Shown one piece after another: positions 24,088-34,722 of a DNA stretch of 60,000 nucleotides; positions within the stretch are counted from its first letter, which is position 1; the number at the start of each line of letters is the position of its first letter. The notes under the pieces were generated by a model. That model ran no database searches. It was not told the DNA's origin and saw only the letters and a list, made by a program, of their open reading frames with translations. The stretch is from positions 61,598,533 through 61,658,532 of the forward strand of contig OX485804.1 of NCBI GenBank assembly GCA_950295325.1. Direction: 5' to 3'. A program made the position numbers and the translations under genes. The stretch is from Polytrichum commune (lineage: Eukaryota > Streptophyta > Polytrichopsida > Polytrichales > Polytrichaceae).

Positions 24088-26809
24088 GCGGAAACAATAT
24101 GTGTTCTTTTGGACATGAAAATTACTTTGCACATGGTTCAATATTGAATTAGGCAACACATGTGATTCTCAAAGCCATCACCCGGACTAGGACGCTTAAG
24201 GGGGATGGTTTTGGCCTCACATTCCATCCTAAAATGGACAGGGATGTTACCTAAGTCAATTCCTAAAACCCTGGGTTGAACTTACTAGTCTAAGGTTCTA
24301 CCTAAGCCTTTACCCATAACATAAATCTAGAGGCTTAACATACTAACTCCGCCCGTAAATAAAAACCAATCTTAACTCAACTATAATCTACCTTAGTGAA
24401 CAACACTCATTTTATGTTTAAATAAGATAATAACAATTCCAAGCTCAAGCCTTCATCAATTCTAAACTTAAACCCCATGTGGGCACATGCTTTTGGGCTC
24501 ACAACAACTCTCTAGAATTGAGAATGATTAAATACATGCCTTAAATACTAGTACCTCTTGGGATTCCTCATATACTGAACCAATGGCCTAGTACATACTC
24601 CTTGGTTTTTTATGAATATTGAATACAAAACCTTTAAATAAGAAGCTGATGCATGTGGTTATAACCCAGTTCTTCTAGATCACACCATTGATATTGAGAA
24701 ATTTTTCACAATTATACCCTAAACATTTGAACACTGAACATAATTGAAAGAATAGATAAAATGTGAATGAGAAAATATATTCTTTAGTGGAAGTACTTAC
24801 TTGGGTCAACATTCATCGTCATCGGATCCTCCATACTCCTCCAAGGTTGCTTCTATCTCATGTAGTGCACTATGTGGGAGTGCATACACAACTTTGTCCC
24901 CTTTTTGCGTGTGACGAGCTTGCACCATGGGGAACTTTGACGCAATTACCCAATGGGAGTAAATAAAACATGGACCCATGTCTAATTGTAGAACAAATGA
25001 TGTAGGACTTCGTCCAGACTGCTTATAGTACACACCGAGCACTACCTCATCACCTTGGTCCACTTTGATACCATATGGATCTGGACCTTCATCTTTGTTG
25101 ACGACATGCAGTCTTTTGAAACACTGGACTATGTAGAATGATGCTCCTTCTCCATCAGCGGAGTCAACCTTGACAACAAAGTTGTCTCCAACATCCAACA
25201 TGGATGCAAGCTCATTACTATCTCCTGGATTGCCCCAAACATCAGTGTGTAGTTCTACATCACATTCGGCATCATCAGCTGCACATGGTTACAATGTCAC
25301 TTACTTCCAAGGAGGCACATGTGATGTAGATACACAAAATAATCCAGGTTGAGGGTCAACACATCCATCACAAAAGCATGCCAATGCTCTGGTTTCCAAC
25401 AAGACATTGTTGGATTGATTCATGGAGCGCACTGAGTGCAAGCTACGTGACCCTTTTATTGTCCAGCAATTGAATCCATGTCGACGATCAACCATGTTCT
25501 CCTTGATCTCATGGAAGTTTCGTTTCACCTCCCTTCGAGCACCAACATATGCTGCATGGTCCTTATTCATGGAGTTTTTGAGGAAGTCAACAACATCAAA
25601 TGCATTTTGCAAATGTGCTCCATACGGCTTCTGTTGCTCCTTTCGCAATGCTTGCTTAAGGCAAGCACCTGCCCCGTCATGAGGTCCCTTTCCATGACCA
25701 GACCCCCAATAGTTCCATTGCATTGCTCAACCAAGTGGCAATTGATCACATGATGTCAAACTGGGATAACGTGACACAAAAAACCAAGGCCTTGCACCTT
25801 TAAACCGGCTTGCACAACCATCGCTCCAGACTATATGGCGTTTTGGATAGAACCCCAGTGATGTTAAATATTGCCAATGTAGATTGAGACAATGTTGGAC
25901 AAACAAGTTGTCGTGTTTGTGATCATCACTTATGTAATAGTGGTAGTTAGTGTTTAACCTTAGGCTCTTACTATCACTAGGGTCATACTTTGGGTTCACC
26001 CTATATGTAATATGCACTAAAATCGAAAGCTGGAAATTATACCAATGTTGCTCTTGCACCTCATTTTGTGTCTTGAAGGAGTAATTCTCAGAGAAATCTA
26101 TAAGGGACATGATCTCATCTTCTTTTAAATTTTCCTTACTAATGATGAATTGTCTATCCTGCCATTGTGCCACAAAATTATGCATGATAAATTTCTAAAT
26201 TTTGGGAGTTGCATAAATGAGGAACTCTCTAGGGCTCAACATTTTTCTCTCTAGCCTAGTGACAAACTTATCCTCTCCTTTCTTAGTTTTCCCTGCAGGA
26301 ACTTTCTGAAATCTTCTCCAAGCTACTAAAGTAGTGTTTTCAGGATCCAATTCCTTGCTGCAAGCTGGGAGTAGTTGAACACCGCATTTGACACAACTAC
26401 TTGTCAAACATTTTAAATTGAACCATTCATGTCCCCTGACTTTTGGACATAAAAACTTCTCCCATAAATCTGAACAAGATTTGTAGGTATGGTAAGCAGC
26501 TTGACATGATACTCCTTGCCCTTGACCTGCTCTGTTGATTGGATTCCCACAAATGGATTCACAACAACAAGCACAGGGAGAATTCAAACCTTGTTGATGT
26601 ACTATTGGGGCCCTCAAGTTATTGAAGCCCACCTTGATTTCTATCATCTCTTGATGATAATTACAACAACATGTGTTGAAATCTTTCAACTTCCTCACAA
26701 AATAAAGCTTCAGCTTGTGAAAGGAAATGAATCCAATATCCACTGTTGGATGTGCAGCTTTGAATCTAGTGTAGAAATCCACCTATGCTTGCATGCAAAA
26801 CATTGTACA

Positions 26810-27152
26810 GATAGATAGATAGAAACTCCGGTCCCTTTTTAGCAAGGGGCCGGCGTGAATAAAGTGTCCGTTCGTAATGTCAAATGACCCGATGCCCACT
26901 GGACAAGGGGAAATTGGGACAATACTACTCTCCCCTTTCGAGGATGGACACTATAGTGACACACTATACTAGTTCCTAGCTAGTCACTAGTGCCTTGAAG
27001 ATACCAGACATGGTATCCCCCCAAAGGGCTTTGAGGTACCCATACAACAAGGTCCAAGGACCCCCCACCATAGTTGGGTGGACTAAGGTGGTGAGCACCA
27101 CGCCGGCATGGGGAATAGAACCCACAACCTCCTCATTGGGGGCCATGAGCCC
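26810..27152 (-). mobile_element. tRNA-derived SINE, copy 1
   Basis: 343 bp flanked by a perfect 12-bp target duplication, AAACATTGTACA (26,798-26,809 and 27,153-27,164). On the - strand it begins GGGCTCATGGCCCCCAATGA, has a B-box-like GGTTCTATTCC (27,122-27,112) and ends in a (CTAT)n tail. It lies in the intron of the transposase gene, 28 bp from exon 2. Confidence 0.85.
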
Positions 27153-27389
27153 AAACATTGTACACATTAGTACACATGCAGGTGAGAGTCATGTTAGGTA
27201 CTGCTATGCAAAGAATAAATGTAAGTACTCTGTAGTGTAATAAAATGAGGAAAAGTCATGATGTGCCTCATTTTGTGTCTTGAAGGAGTAGATGGAGATC
27301 AAGGAATAAGGATATTTTGCATTTGGGATCCAATGAATGTACAATAATATAATAATTTACGTGACAATACATCAACATTAGAGAAATAC

Positions 27390-27770
27390 TGAAGGTTCCC
27401 AAGGAAACTTTTGGAAATTTGGGAGTTCCTAACAAATCTCTAGGAAGTCTCGTGAATATGAAAGAGTAACCTTGAATTCCCAAGGAAGCTCGAAGGAAAC
27501 TTGAAAGTTCCTTAACAATCTCCAAGGAGTATAATGAAGATAAGAAAGTACTTTACATTCCCAAGGAAGCTTCAAGGAAATTTGAGAGTTCCTTAAGAAT
27601 CTCCAGGAAGTGTAATGAAAATTAGAAAGTACTTTACATTCCCAAGGAATCTTCAAGGAAATTTGAGAGTTCCTTAAGAATCTCCAGGATGTGTAATGAA
27701 AATTACAGAGTACTTTAGATTCCCAAGGAAGCATATTGAAAATGATAAAGTTCCTTAAGATTTCCCTGGA
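27390..27770. repeat. 80-82-bp minisatellite, five units
   Basis: TTCCCAAGGAA recurs at 27,396, 27,476, 27,558, 27,639 and 27,720. The units read roughly CCCAAGGAAGCTTCAAGGAA, TTTGAGAGTTCCTTAAGAAT, CTCCAGGAAGTGTAATGAAA. It lies within the transposase intron and explains the repetitive minus-strand frame there. Confidence 0.85.
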
Positions 27771-28856
27771 AATCCATTGAATATCAGAGGTTACTTGGGG
27801 ATTGTAAGGAAGCTACGAGTTTGGCAAAAGTCCTTACCAAAAGTGAACAATGTAGCCTATAAAAATGACTATGAAACCAATACATACATACTTCCAAACA
27901 AGTACTATGACCTATGTACTCATCCCATGAAGGATTTGTGAGGAACGGAGCATGTACTTTGAACTACCAGCAATACATGAGAAACTGAGTATAATCAACT
28001 TTAAGCATTAACTTTGGAAAATGTAACAAAAACTAAGAAGAAAATGACTCTTACCTCTGATTCTTGGAGCAAATGTGTAGCATGGTGCTCCCATTGACGA
28101 CGACCAATAAGGCGCCGTACTACATTATCCATGTTTGGACTCGTTCTTGTCTCTTCAAGATACCACTTCCCAACTAAATCTTTGACATATTCTGGAATGG
28201 AGTCTTTTTCTAGGCTTTCTATCACCCTTTGCCCAACATTCGTATTCCTCCTCAGCATCAAGTAGTTGCCTACGATGACTAGCTCTCAAAAGTGCTCTTC
28301 TATCGAGTCCAATGCATTTTCCAGCACCCAACATGTTGGACCCGAAGGTTGTGGACACTACTGCAACCTCAACCACATTTCTTGCCACATATTTATCCTT
28401 ACCCTTCCCAAATTTTAAGTGGTCCCAGGCAGATGCAATACTATCACAAACAACCTCACACCCTAACAACTTCTTGCGTTTTAGTACATATTTTTGCATG
28501 ACATGTTGCAGAGCCGTACTACCCAAGATGCTTTCAACTACCAATTTTTGAAACTCCAACCCTCTTGTGTTGGTTGCATGTAACAAATATACAACCCAAC
28601 TTTTACCGAATCGGGATGCAACTTTTGTTGAGGATGATGGACCTTCTATGGGGGTTCCAGGACAGTTTGAGCTAGACGTAGGCGAAAAAACCTGGTCCGC
28701 ATTTTCAGATTGCAATCTCAAGTTTTGTTGGTGCTTCCTATGTTGTGCCCTATTTTTTCGCTTAGCTTGTGTATTTTGGATCCTCTTAGTTGCAATTGCG
28801 GCCAATAACTTCCTACTATGTTGACCTAGGACCTGGCGGTTTCGTTTGTTTGCCAT

Positions 28857-30204
28857 CGTATCCTCGACAATGATGTTGAACTTAAGATCTTACCTAAACC
28901 AAACAATCATGTTTACGGTTAGCCCAAACATATGTGGTTTCGTCACTTGCATCACATACAACAAATTGTTATGGTCACGCATCAATAATATCCTAGGTAA
29001 TCACAGAAATTTCAAGACACCTACCAGTCCATACCAAAAACACAAACCATGAAAGCAATTATATGTTACTTGAAAGCATGTGGTATAATTCTTCACCTCA
29101 AGATGTGATAGGAGTTGCTTAAACCTATTGCGTACCCTAGACATCTGACAAAGTAATTTTGGGCACTCTCTTTGTAGTTGGGAAGTTTGCTACAGGAACA
29201 CATTTGCAATTCAAAAATTGGCATATTGTATTCTTGTGCAACCTAAGTACTGCTCCACATATCCATTTTCTCATTAAAGGACTCTCAAACTGACCCTTGT
29301 CATTCCCCAAAATTCTATGAGGAGGAGTTTAAGGTGGTGTATGAAAACCTCATCTCATGATTCATAGTACTCAAAAGATCATGGATTTGACTCAATACAC
29401 AACACATAATGTACAGACATAGAATGTTAGAGTACACCCACCGCAACAGCTCCATGATTTCGAAGTGACAGACGAAGAAGATGTGTTTTAGGGTTTAGGT
29501 TGATGTGGGTGGCCACTGTTCCTGGCGCCCAAACAAGCGGCCAAGATGAGATCTTTAGGAATCGTTTGAATAGATCTCAGGGAGAACCAACAGCTGAGAT
29601 CTTCTCGGTTAAGCGTCAGCGGGAAGGTGACGGGATTTTCAGAGCAACATGAATCCAATATAAAAAATGACAATTTGGCCACATCAATGGCATTTTTTGC
29701 TATTTAGATGTGCATTAGAGGTCAATTATTTCATGTTTTGCATCTTAGTACCTTGGTAAAAGTGTCATGTGTCCATACATGTAATTTTTTATGTCCAATT
29801 GTAATACTAAACGTTCCTTTTTCATGTAGCCATGATTTGTGTATTTTTGGCCATGTTTGATGCCACATGTAAAGTTATACAATTGGTATGGAATACATTT
29901 TTGGTTCTATTGGTGCAGACTTGAACGATGATTGTGAGGAAAAAAGATTGGGATCATTTCGATTAATTTTTGGTGTCCTTTTCATTCCTTGATCCTAAGG
30001 TGAACAATTGTGACAACACCCATGAATGTCCTTTAAGGAATCAAAATGATATCTTAGATAACCCTATTCCTTGTAAATCAACTTTGTCGGTGTACTCAAT
30101 ATGGAGTATGAAATGTAGGTATGATGCAAAATATGCTTCACAATACAAATCTAAGCACACCAAGTATGTGAAGTTATCTAAAATAGTCATTTTACCGTTA
30201 GACA
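28857..30204. other. 5' flank of the transposase gene
   Basis: No other gene. A more GC-rich, pyrimidine-rich (on the - strand) segment at 29,480-29,690 looks like a leader or promoter-proximal exon reading toward the transposase. It is followed downstream on that strand by ATGGAGCTGTTGCGGTGG and a possible donor near 29,440. The rest is AT-rich. Confidence 0.3.
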
Positions 30205-30237
30205 CCCAAAAGTAGTACCCCAACCGTGAATGCCCCC
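30205..30237 (-). repeat. right terminal inverted repeat, 19-kb transposon
   Basis: 33 bp, 32/33 identical to the complement of 11,089-11,121, and followed by GGAA (30,238-30,241). Confidence 0.8.
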
Positions 30238-30339
30238 GGAACCTTATATCTCATGTTATTGCGTAGCACTCGCATGTTCTTGCTCACCGCTCACTAGTCA
30301 CATACTAGCTTCCCTCAAGTATATCATATATTGTACTAA

Positions 30340-30872
30340 GGGCCGCTTTACACTTAGAGGCCGGGCCAATTCGTTGTGTAAGAGGCTTGAAATCCTCATT
30401 TGTGATTGGTCAAAAGGCTCAAATCGGCCCCAACCCCTTTACATCTAGAGGCCGGGCCGATTTGGTGGTATGATTTTTTTAATTAAAAAATGTATGTTAT
30501 GACACGGCCCGAGCTCGTTGAATTGGGTGCACCCAAAATGGAAGGCCAATTCTTGGCCTAGAGGCCAATGTCATATTCCACTAAAAAAATCTTCTTAAAT
30601 AAAGTATAATTTTTTAAAGTGAACTAGATCCATTGGATTATGTGGAATCTAAAGGCTCTATCTTAGATTATGCTACATCCATTGGATTAGGCTAATTTTT
30701 TTGAATCAGCTTGGCTTCTTGGCCCGAGGGCCTTTACATATGGGAAAATTGGCCCCCGGTATAATCTTATTATAATGTGTAGTAGAGGCCGGCCTCCAAC
30801 CCAAAAAAGGCTGAAATTTTGTGCAATCGGCCTCAAGGGAAATTGGCCCGGCCTCTAGGTGTAAAGCGGCCC
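30340..30872. mobile_element. Tourist-like MITE
   Basis: The ends are inverted repeats starting GGGCCGCTTTACACTTAGAG, with complement GGGCCGCTTTACACCTAGAG, extending through GCCGGGCCAATT. TAA flanks both sides (30,337-30,339 and 30,873-30,875), as expected for PIF/Harbinger-type elements. The terminal motif recurs internally near 30,430-30,463. 533 bp, no coding capacity. Confidence 0.85.
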
Positions 30873-31139
30873 TAAGTATTATGAGTAAGTGTTGTGGAAA
30901 GTTATCACATCGTCAAGAGTTTCACATTTTTACTATTTATAGAATTTAAAGGCGATAACTTATGGTTGTTGTAAAGGGAATGTGATTATTCATGATAATT
31001 CCATATTAGCTCCATAATTTTATGGATTGATCATGGCTTCTTCATATATATTTGTGGATGCACAAGAATTACAACCTCAAGAACATGAGTAGTATAAGAT
31101 AGAAAACAACAAAAAGCAACGAAATAAGGTCCAAGAATG

Positions 31140-31350
31140 GACACCAAAAAGAGATGTGTCGGAAAGAGATTGAACAATGTGCTCAAACCACCACAACCAT
31201 TCTCGGCTCAATATTCAATATATTTTGGGGTGATCTATATGACCATTTAATGAATACTAGAATCTACACTTTGATCACAAATAAGATAACCATACGAGCT
31301 CCACAATTATGAGGAAAGTGTCTACAATCTTGATTTGGATTTGCTAATCA
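31140..31350 (+). repeat. dispersed repeat, copy 1
   Basis: Resembles 55,325-55,560. Shared words include GCTCAAA, GGTTCAATA/GGCTCAATA, TATATGA-CAT, AGAATCT-CACTTTGAT and GGATTTGCTAATCA. An old family of unknown type. Confidence 0.5.
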
Positions 31351-31356
31351 TTTTAA

Positions 31357-31560
31357 AGATAGATAGATAGATAGAAACTCCGGTCCCTTTTAGGGGCCGG
31401 CGTGAATAGAGTGTCCGTCGTAATGCCAACAACCTGATGCCCACAGGACATGGGGAAGCTGGGACAAAACTACTCTCCTCTTTCGAGGATGGACACTATA
31501 GTAACCGAGAATAACGTGGGCCGATCATGGCCCACGGCGGTGCATGCCTTTTAGGTATAA
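31357..31560 (-). mobile_element. SINE copy 2, sharing the 3' tail of copy 1
   Basis: The GATA run at 31,358-31,374 and the following ~145 bp (AAACTCCGGTCCC to GAGGATGGACACTATAGT) match copy 1 at 26,810-26,955. Beyond that the two diverge completely, so the heads differ or this copy is chimeric. No clear target duplication was found. Confidence 0.65.
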
Positions 31561-31589
31561 TTAGTGTTTTTGTTATGTGAGTGAACGCC

Positions 31590-31780
31590 AAGTCATGATT
31601 CCTCGGTTGGTTGTGGGAGGATGTTTGAGTTAAGACGTTCCGGGTTCGATTTCAGTCGAGTCCGTATGATCGTCTAAAATGTAACGCGTGACTTGGTGCT
31701 GCAAGTGAGTAAAAGGCAGGAAATTTGTACCAACCAACCGGCATCAATCCTCATTCTGAGCTGTAAATAGATACTAAATA
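31590..31780 (+). mobile_element. possible tRNA-like SINE fragment
   Basis: A B-box-like GGTTCGATTTC (31,643-31,653) lies about 35 bases after an A-box-like TCGGTTGGTTGTGGG. No tail or target duplication was identified, so the boundaries are approximate. It lies just outside the 3' end of the retrotransposon. Confidence 0.35.
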
Positions 31781-31800
31781 TTATATAAGTTTTTTGGGTT

Positions 31801-32205
31801 TTATGGAGGGTCTAAGTTTTGGGGGAGCGGTTGGTGGTTTTCAATTCTCCTCTTATGGAGGAGGATGGACATAGCATATTGTATTGCAATGGTATTAATG
31901 TTTTTAAAGGTATTTTTGATGGTAACTAGGGGTATTTTGAGATTTTCTTCTAGTATTTTCATAGATGGGATGTGGGCCGTAGCTCGGGCCCCAGCTGTGA
32001 TGACAATAAGTGGTTCGATTTTCCATCCTCTGGAAGCGATACTATCAATCAAAGGTTTGTATTTGTTGTTTTTTGCTTCTATTGTTTCTAGGGAAAGTCT
32101 GTCGTTACAATATGTGAATTCAATAAATTGTATGGTGAGGTTAGGGTCAATGTCAATGGGAGGGTCATTTTGATATGGTAATCCTTTAACACAGAGTATA
32201 TCAGG
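31801..32205 (-). pseudogene. restriction-like (REL) endonuclease domain
   Basis: Continues the RNase H frame after TGA 32,206 to TAA at 31,801. It begins PDILCVKG; TGA probably replaced a codon such as CGA. It then has FIEFTYCNDR and EAKNNKYKPLIDSIASRGWK, followed by GARATAHIPSMK. PD...E-x-T...K-x2-KY matches the PD-(D/E)xK pattern at the C-terminus of R2, CRE, NeSL and Dualen elements, as does its place after the CCHC knuckle. In those families this domain cuts the target DNA. A rapidly evolving C-terminal domain without nuclease activity cannot be excluded. Confidence 0.65.
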
Positions 32206-33528
32206 TCAAAATCTTGCGTTACAATGACATCTTTGTGTGTTACATGTGCAGGGGAGTAGCCAATTGGGGACTGTATTTTCTTGGGGTTTATTATTGAAGG
32301 TACCGGCATTCATGAGAGTAAAACATCGGGATTTTTCAGACGAGATAAGAAGCTTCCTAATTTCTCCGACTGCTTTGTTATGTCTTTTAATTCGTAGTGA
32401 GTGTATATGTTGTTGGTTGCATTTCAGTAGAACATGTAGCCAAGTGTCTGGATCGTTTGAATTGCATATAGGGCATGTGATAGAGGGGTACCTCTGGTGA
32501 CCGAAGAACATTTGTTTTCTAGCATTACCCATATATGTTCCTGTGCGGAATTTAATAAGGCAAGATTTTTGTTTGTCTGTGATTAAGGGATTTGTCCATA
32601 ATTCGTTGGACAGTTCTTTGTCAATGTCTATATTTTCTGTCCATTTACACGTGTTGGGGGTTTGTGTGGCCATGATTGCTATATTGGTTTCCCTATCATA
32701 TTTTTTAATTTTTTTTTCTAAGAATCTTATTGGGCCTTTGTCTAGGACGTCTGCCATCGAGGCCCAGACGTCCTTTTGGTAATAGTACGGGATGGCGTGG
32801 GCATGTTCGTATGGGTGGATGGCAATTCTGTGTTCTAATTCTAACCCGTCTTTTGCTAGTTTATCCGCTTTTTCATTACCGTCAATGTTGACGTGTGCTC
32901 TGACTTTGTATAGTGTGATTGGCTGTGTACGGTCTTGGAGGATTTTTACCATGGAGTTGAGTGTGGTTTGGTCAGGGTGACTATTATGGAGAGTGGGGTG
33001 TTTAATTTGTGTGTTGAGTAGGTATAATACGTTTAGACTGTCTGTGAATATGAATGCGGGTTCATTAGGGAATTTTGTATTGATGATTCTTAGTGTTTTG
33101 CGTATAGCCATCATTTCTGCACGTAGTATGTTTTGATGCCCATGGAGTCTTTTGGCGATATTTAAGCCTTTGGGGCTATAGATACCGTATCCAGCTCTTT
33201 CTCTTCTCCATACCCCAGGGGCAATTTCTTTGGGTTTTATAAAGGATCCGTCTGTGTAGTAGCTAAATTGGGGGTGAAATTTTAGCGGTAAGTTAGTTTG
33301 GTAGTTTGGAAGTTGTGGGGTGGGGATATTATTGTGTGGGATTGTATTTGGGTAGTTTGATTTGGCCCATTTTTTACTAGGGTTAACGGTGATGTTTGGA
33401 GGGGTGGGTGGTGCAGTTTGTGTGTGACTTTGTAGTATTTGGAGGTTATTTGTTGTGTCGTTTATTAATTTCATTTGTTCGTAGGTGCCTATGTTATTGT
33501 TTTGGTGATGGATACAAAATATTTGCAT
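32206..33528 (-). pseudogene. RNase H domain and CCHC knuckle
   Basis: The RNase H catalytic positions are visible: FSYYTDGS (D), ILRAEMMAIRK (E), FIFTDSLN (D) and VRAHVNIDGNEKADKLAK (H/D). The domain spans roughly residues 95-235 of this 440-codon stretch. Downstream CPICNSNDPDTWLHVLLKC followed by HIHSLRIKRHN is the Cys/His knuckle usually found just before a restriction-like endonuclease. The stretch ends in TGA, and coding resemblance continues beyond it. In retrotransposition RNase H would remove RNA from the hybrid. Confidence 0.85.
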
Positions 33529-34722
33529 GGTAGATGGTTCTTTTCTTGTGATATTGAGCTCGGGGGGTATTGTGGGTTCCTCATACGTGATCGTATCAGT
33601 GGCGAAATGAGCAATGACGTGTGTGTTTGGGAATGGGCCTATGTATGGGTTGGAGTTTTGGTACCAATTGGTATCCGGAGATATAAGTATAGTGATTGTA
33701 TATGGATCATTTTGGGCCGCTATGCGCGCCCAGTGAATAACTTGTTGTAGGTCTGTTGTATTATGAGGGTGTACGTAACCGATTCCTTGCCATTTATGGT
33801 CAAATGCTTTACCTAGGGATCCAAATATTATGTCTCGCGAGAATGGTGAGTAGAATTGGGTGAATTGTATGGGACATGTAATTGGGGATGAAAAATATGA
33901 GTGGTTAATATTGAATGTTGTAATCAGGAGATCTAATATTTGGGTTGGTATTGTATATTAGGCTCGTTTGAGTGGGTCATTTTTTGGGATACGGTATTTG
34001 TACCTTTGGTATAACCAAACAATTTCAGTTTCGAACGATTGGGTAGATGGTTTTAGACCGTGTGCGTTGTTTTTTGCCAATTGGTATTGTTTCCATAACC
34101 ATGTTAGTCTAGCTTTCGGGATGGTAATGAGGTGTCGGCCATTGTCTTCGTATATGTGAGCGACATCGAATTGTGTTTGGATGGTGTCAAAGTTTATTTC
34201 GATATCGTTTTCTGGGTTGCATTCATTAATAGAGATATGTGCTAGTGGAATTATTGTGTTTGGTGTGACGTATCTTGTGTCTCTATGTTGTTTTGTGGAG
34301 AAGTAGACATTAATTATGTTTGAAAAATGTTTGTGTTGTCTTTCTTTGTAATAATGGATAAGTAGGTCTGTGTTGTGATTACATGTGTTGGCTTCACAGT
34401 ATGGGTATAGGTCCCTTTGAGTTCGCCATTTGTTATATGTGTTGTTATTTGTTGTAGTCCATTGACATAAGTACGACGTGACTGTTCTTTTTATTCCGTT
34501 ATGGTCATTGGATTGTTTTTGTTTATGATCAATTATTTTGTGTATGGGATATTGTCGGGGGTCTTTAAGCATGTTGTTGGGAGGAGGGGGTAGAGGGGGG
34601 ATGGGGAGGTTAGGGGGTGTACAGGGGCGGTTGGTGGGTGTGGTAGGATATTGTGGTGTCTTATTATATATTTGTTTTTTAGGGATCTTGGGGGATGGTG
34701 TTGTTGGCATGGTAGGGGACAT
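33529..34722 (-). pseudogene. unassigned domain between RT and RNase H
   Basis: Frame-0 coding sequence linking reverse transcriptase to RNase H, split by TAA at 33,958. The first part is Pro/Thr-rich, then a Trp/Tyr-rich segment (LTWLWKQYQLAKNN...EIVWLYQRYKYR). After the stop come YSPFSRDIIFGSLGKAF and KWQGIGYVHPHNTTDLQQVI, then WARIAAQNDPYTITILISPD and FPNTHVIAHF. The strand-helix rhythm and a Pro-containing loop where methyltransferases carry NPPY suggest a degenerate Rossmann-type methyltransferase-like domain (Dam- or PCIF1-like). That is a guess; the canonical motif is not present. Confidence 0.35.

Larger units (their letters stand above)
22457..24221 (+). mobile_element. solo LTR, copy C (nested in copy D)
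   Basis: Starts TGTGAGCCCAAAATGG and ends GGCCTCACA. TTCCA flanks both sides (22,452-22,456 and 24,222-24,226). It is highly similar to copy A in the first ~450 bp, including the CT-rich tract (about 22,815-22,857), and in the last ~340 bp. The middle carries its own minisatellite. The clean termini and nesting make it the youngest readable insertion in this stack. Confidence 0.9.
21499..24503 (-). mobile_element. solo LTR, copy D, interrupted by copy C
   Basis: An inverted member of the LTR family. On the + strand it starts TGTGAGGCCAAACC and ends TTTTGGGCTCACA. ACAAC flanks both sides (21,494-21,498 and 24,504-24,508). Copy C (22,457-24,221) with its own duplication TTCCA is nested inside, so D is older. 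D contains a different minisatellite (22,015-22,290) and a run of 15 C near 22,304. The peptide frame of copies A-C is not recognisable. Confidence 0.85.
24806..28856 (-). pseudogene. DDE-type transposase gene of the 19-kb element, broken
   Basis: Exon 1 is 28,856-28,055 (donor GTAAGAG) and exon 2 is 26,782-24,806 (acceptor TAG|GTG), together about 925 codons. Exon 1 starts with a Lys/Arg-rich, probably DNA-binding region. Exon 2 has LKDFNTCCCNYHQEM, a Cys-rich zone (CACCCESICG...CVKCGVQLLPAC), then the motifs WSDGCASRFKGARPWFF and WGSGHGKGPHDGAGACLKQA. The SDG and HGKG-x2-DG-x-GA-x2-K motifs resemble a eukaryotic cut-and-paste transposase core. The superfamily is not assigned. Breaks: a shift in an A5 run at about 28,205-28,209, and in-frame stops at 26,195 (TAG), 25,727 (TGA), 25,301 and 25,289 (TAA). 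A GC-rich leader at 29,480-29,690 could be its 5' exon. Clearly a pseudogene. Confidence 0.7.
11089..30237. mobile_element. 19.1-kb DNA transposon (TIR + GGAA duplication)
   Basis: The two ends are 33-bp inverted repeats that differ at one base. The left begins GGGGCCATTCACGGTTGGGG and the complement of the right begins GGGGGCATTCACGGTTGGGG; both continue through TACTACTTTTGGG. GGAA lies immediately outside each end (11,085-11,088 and 30,238-30,241). Between them are two paralogous + strand genes and a convergent transposase gene whose start is about 1.35 kb from the right end. Removing four solo LTRs and one SINE would leave about 12.6 kb. A 4-bp duplication is known for Sola, Ginger and Chapaev-type elements, but the family is not assigned. 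The transposase, gene 1 and gene 2 all carry stops or frameshifts, so this copy looks dead. Confidence 0.75.

Noticed and set aside
25279-25304. Short intron in the transposase gene
   Set aside because: GTAAGT and CAG are present but only 26 bp apart and the phases do not match; treated as coding sequence with two stops.
27429-27734. 101-codon repetitive minus-strand frame
   Set aside because: Translation of the 80-82-bp minisatellite in the transposase intron.
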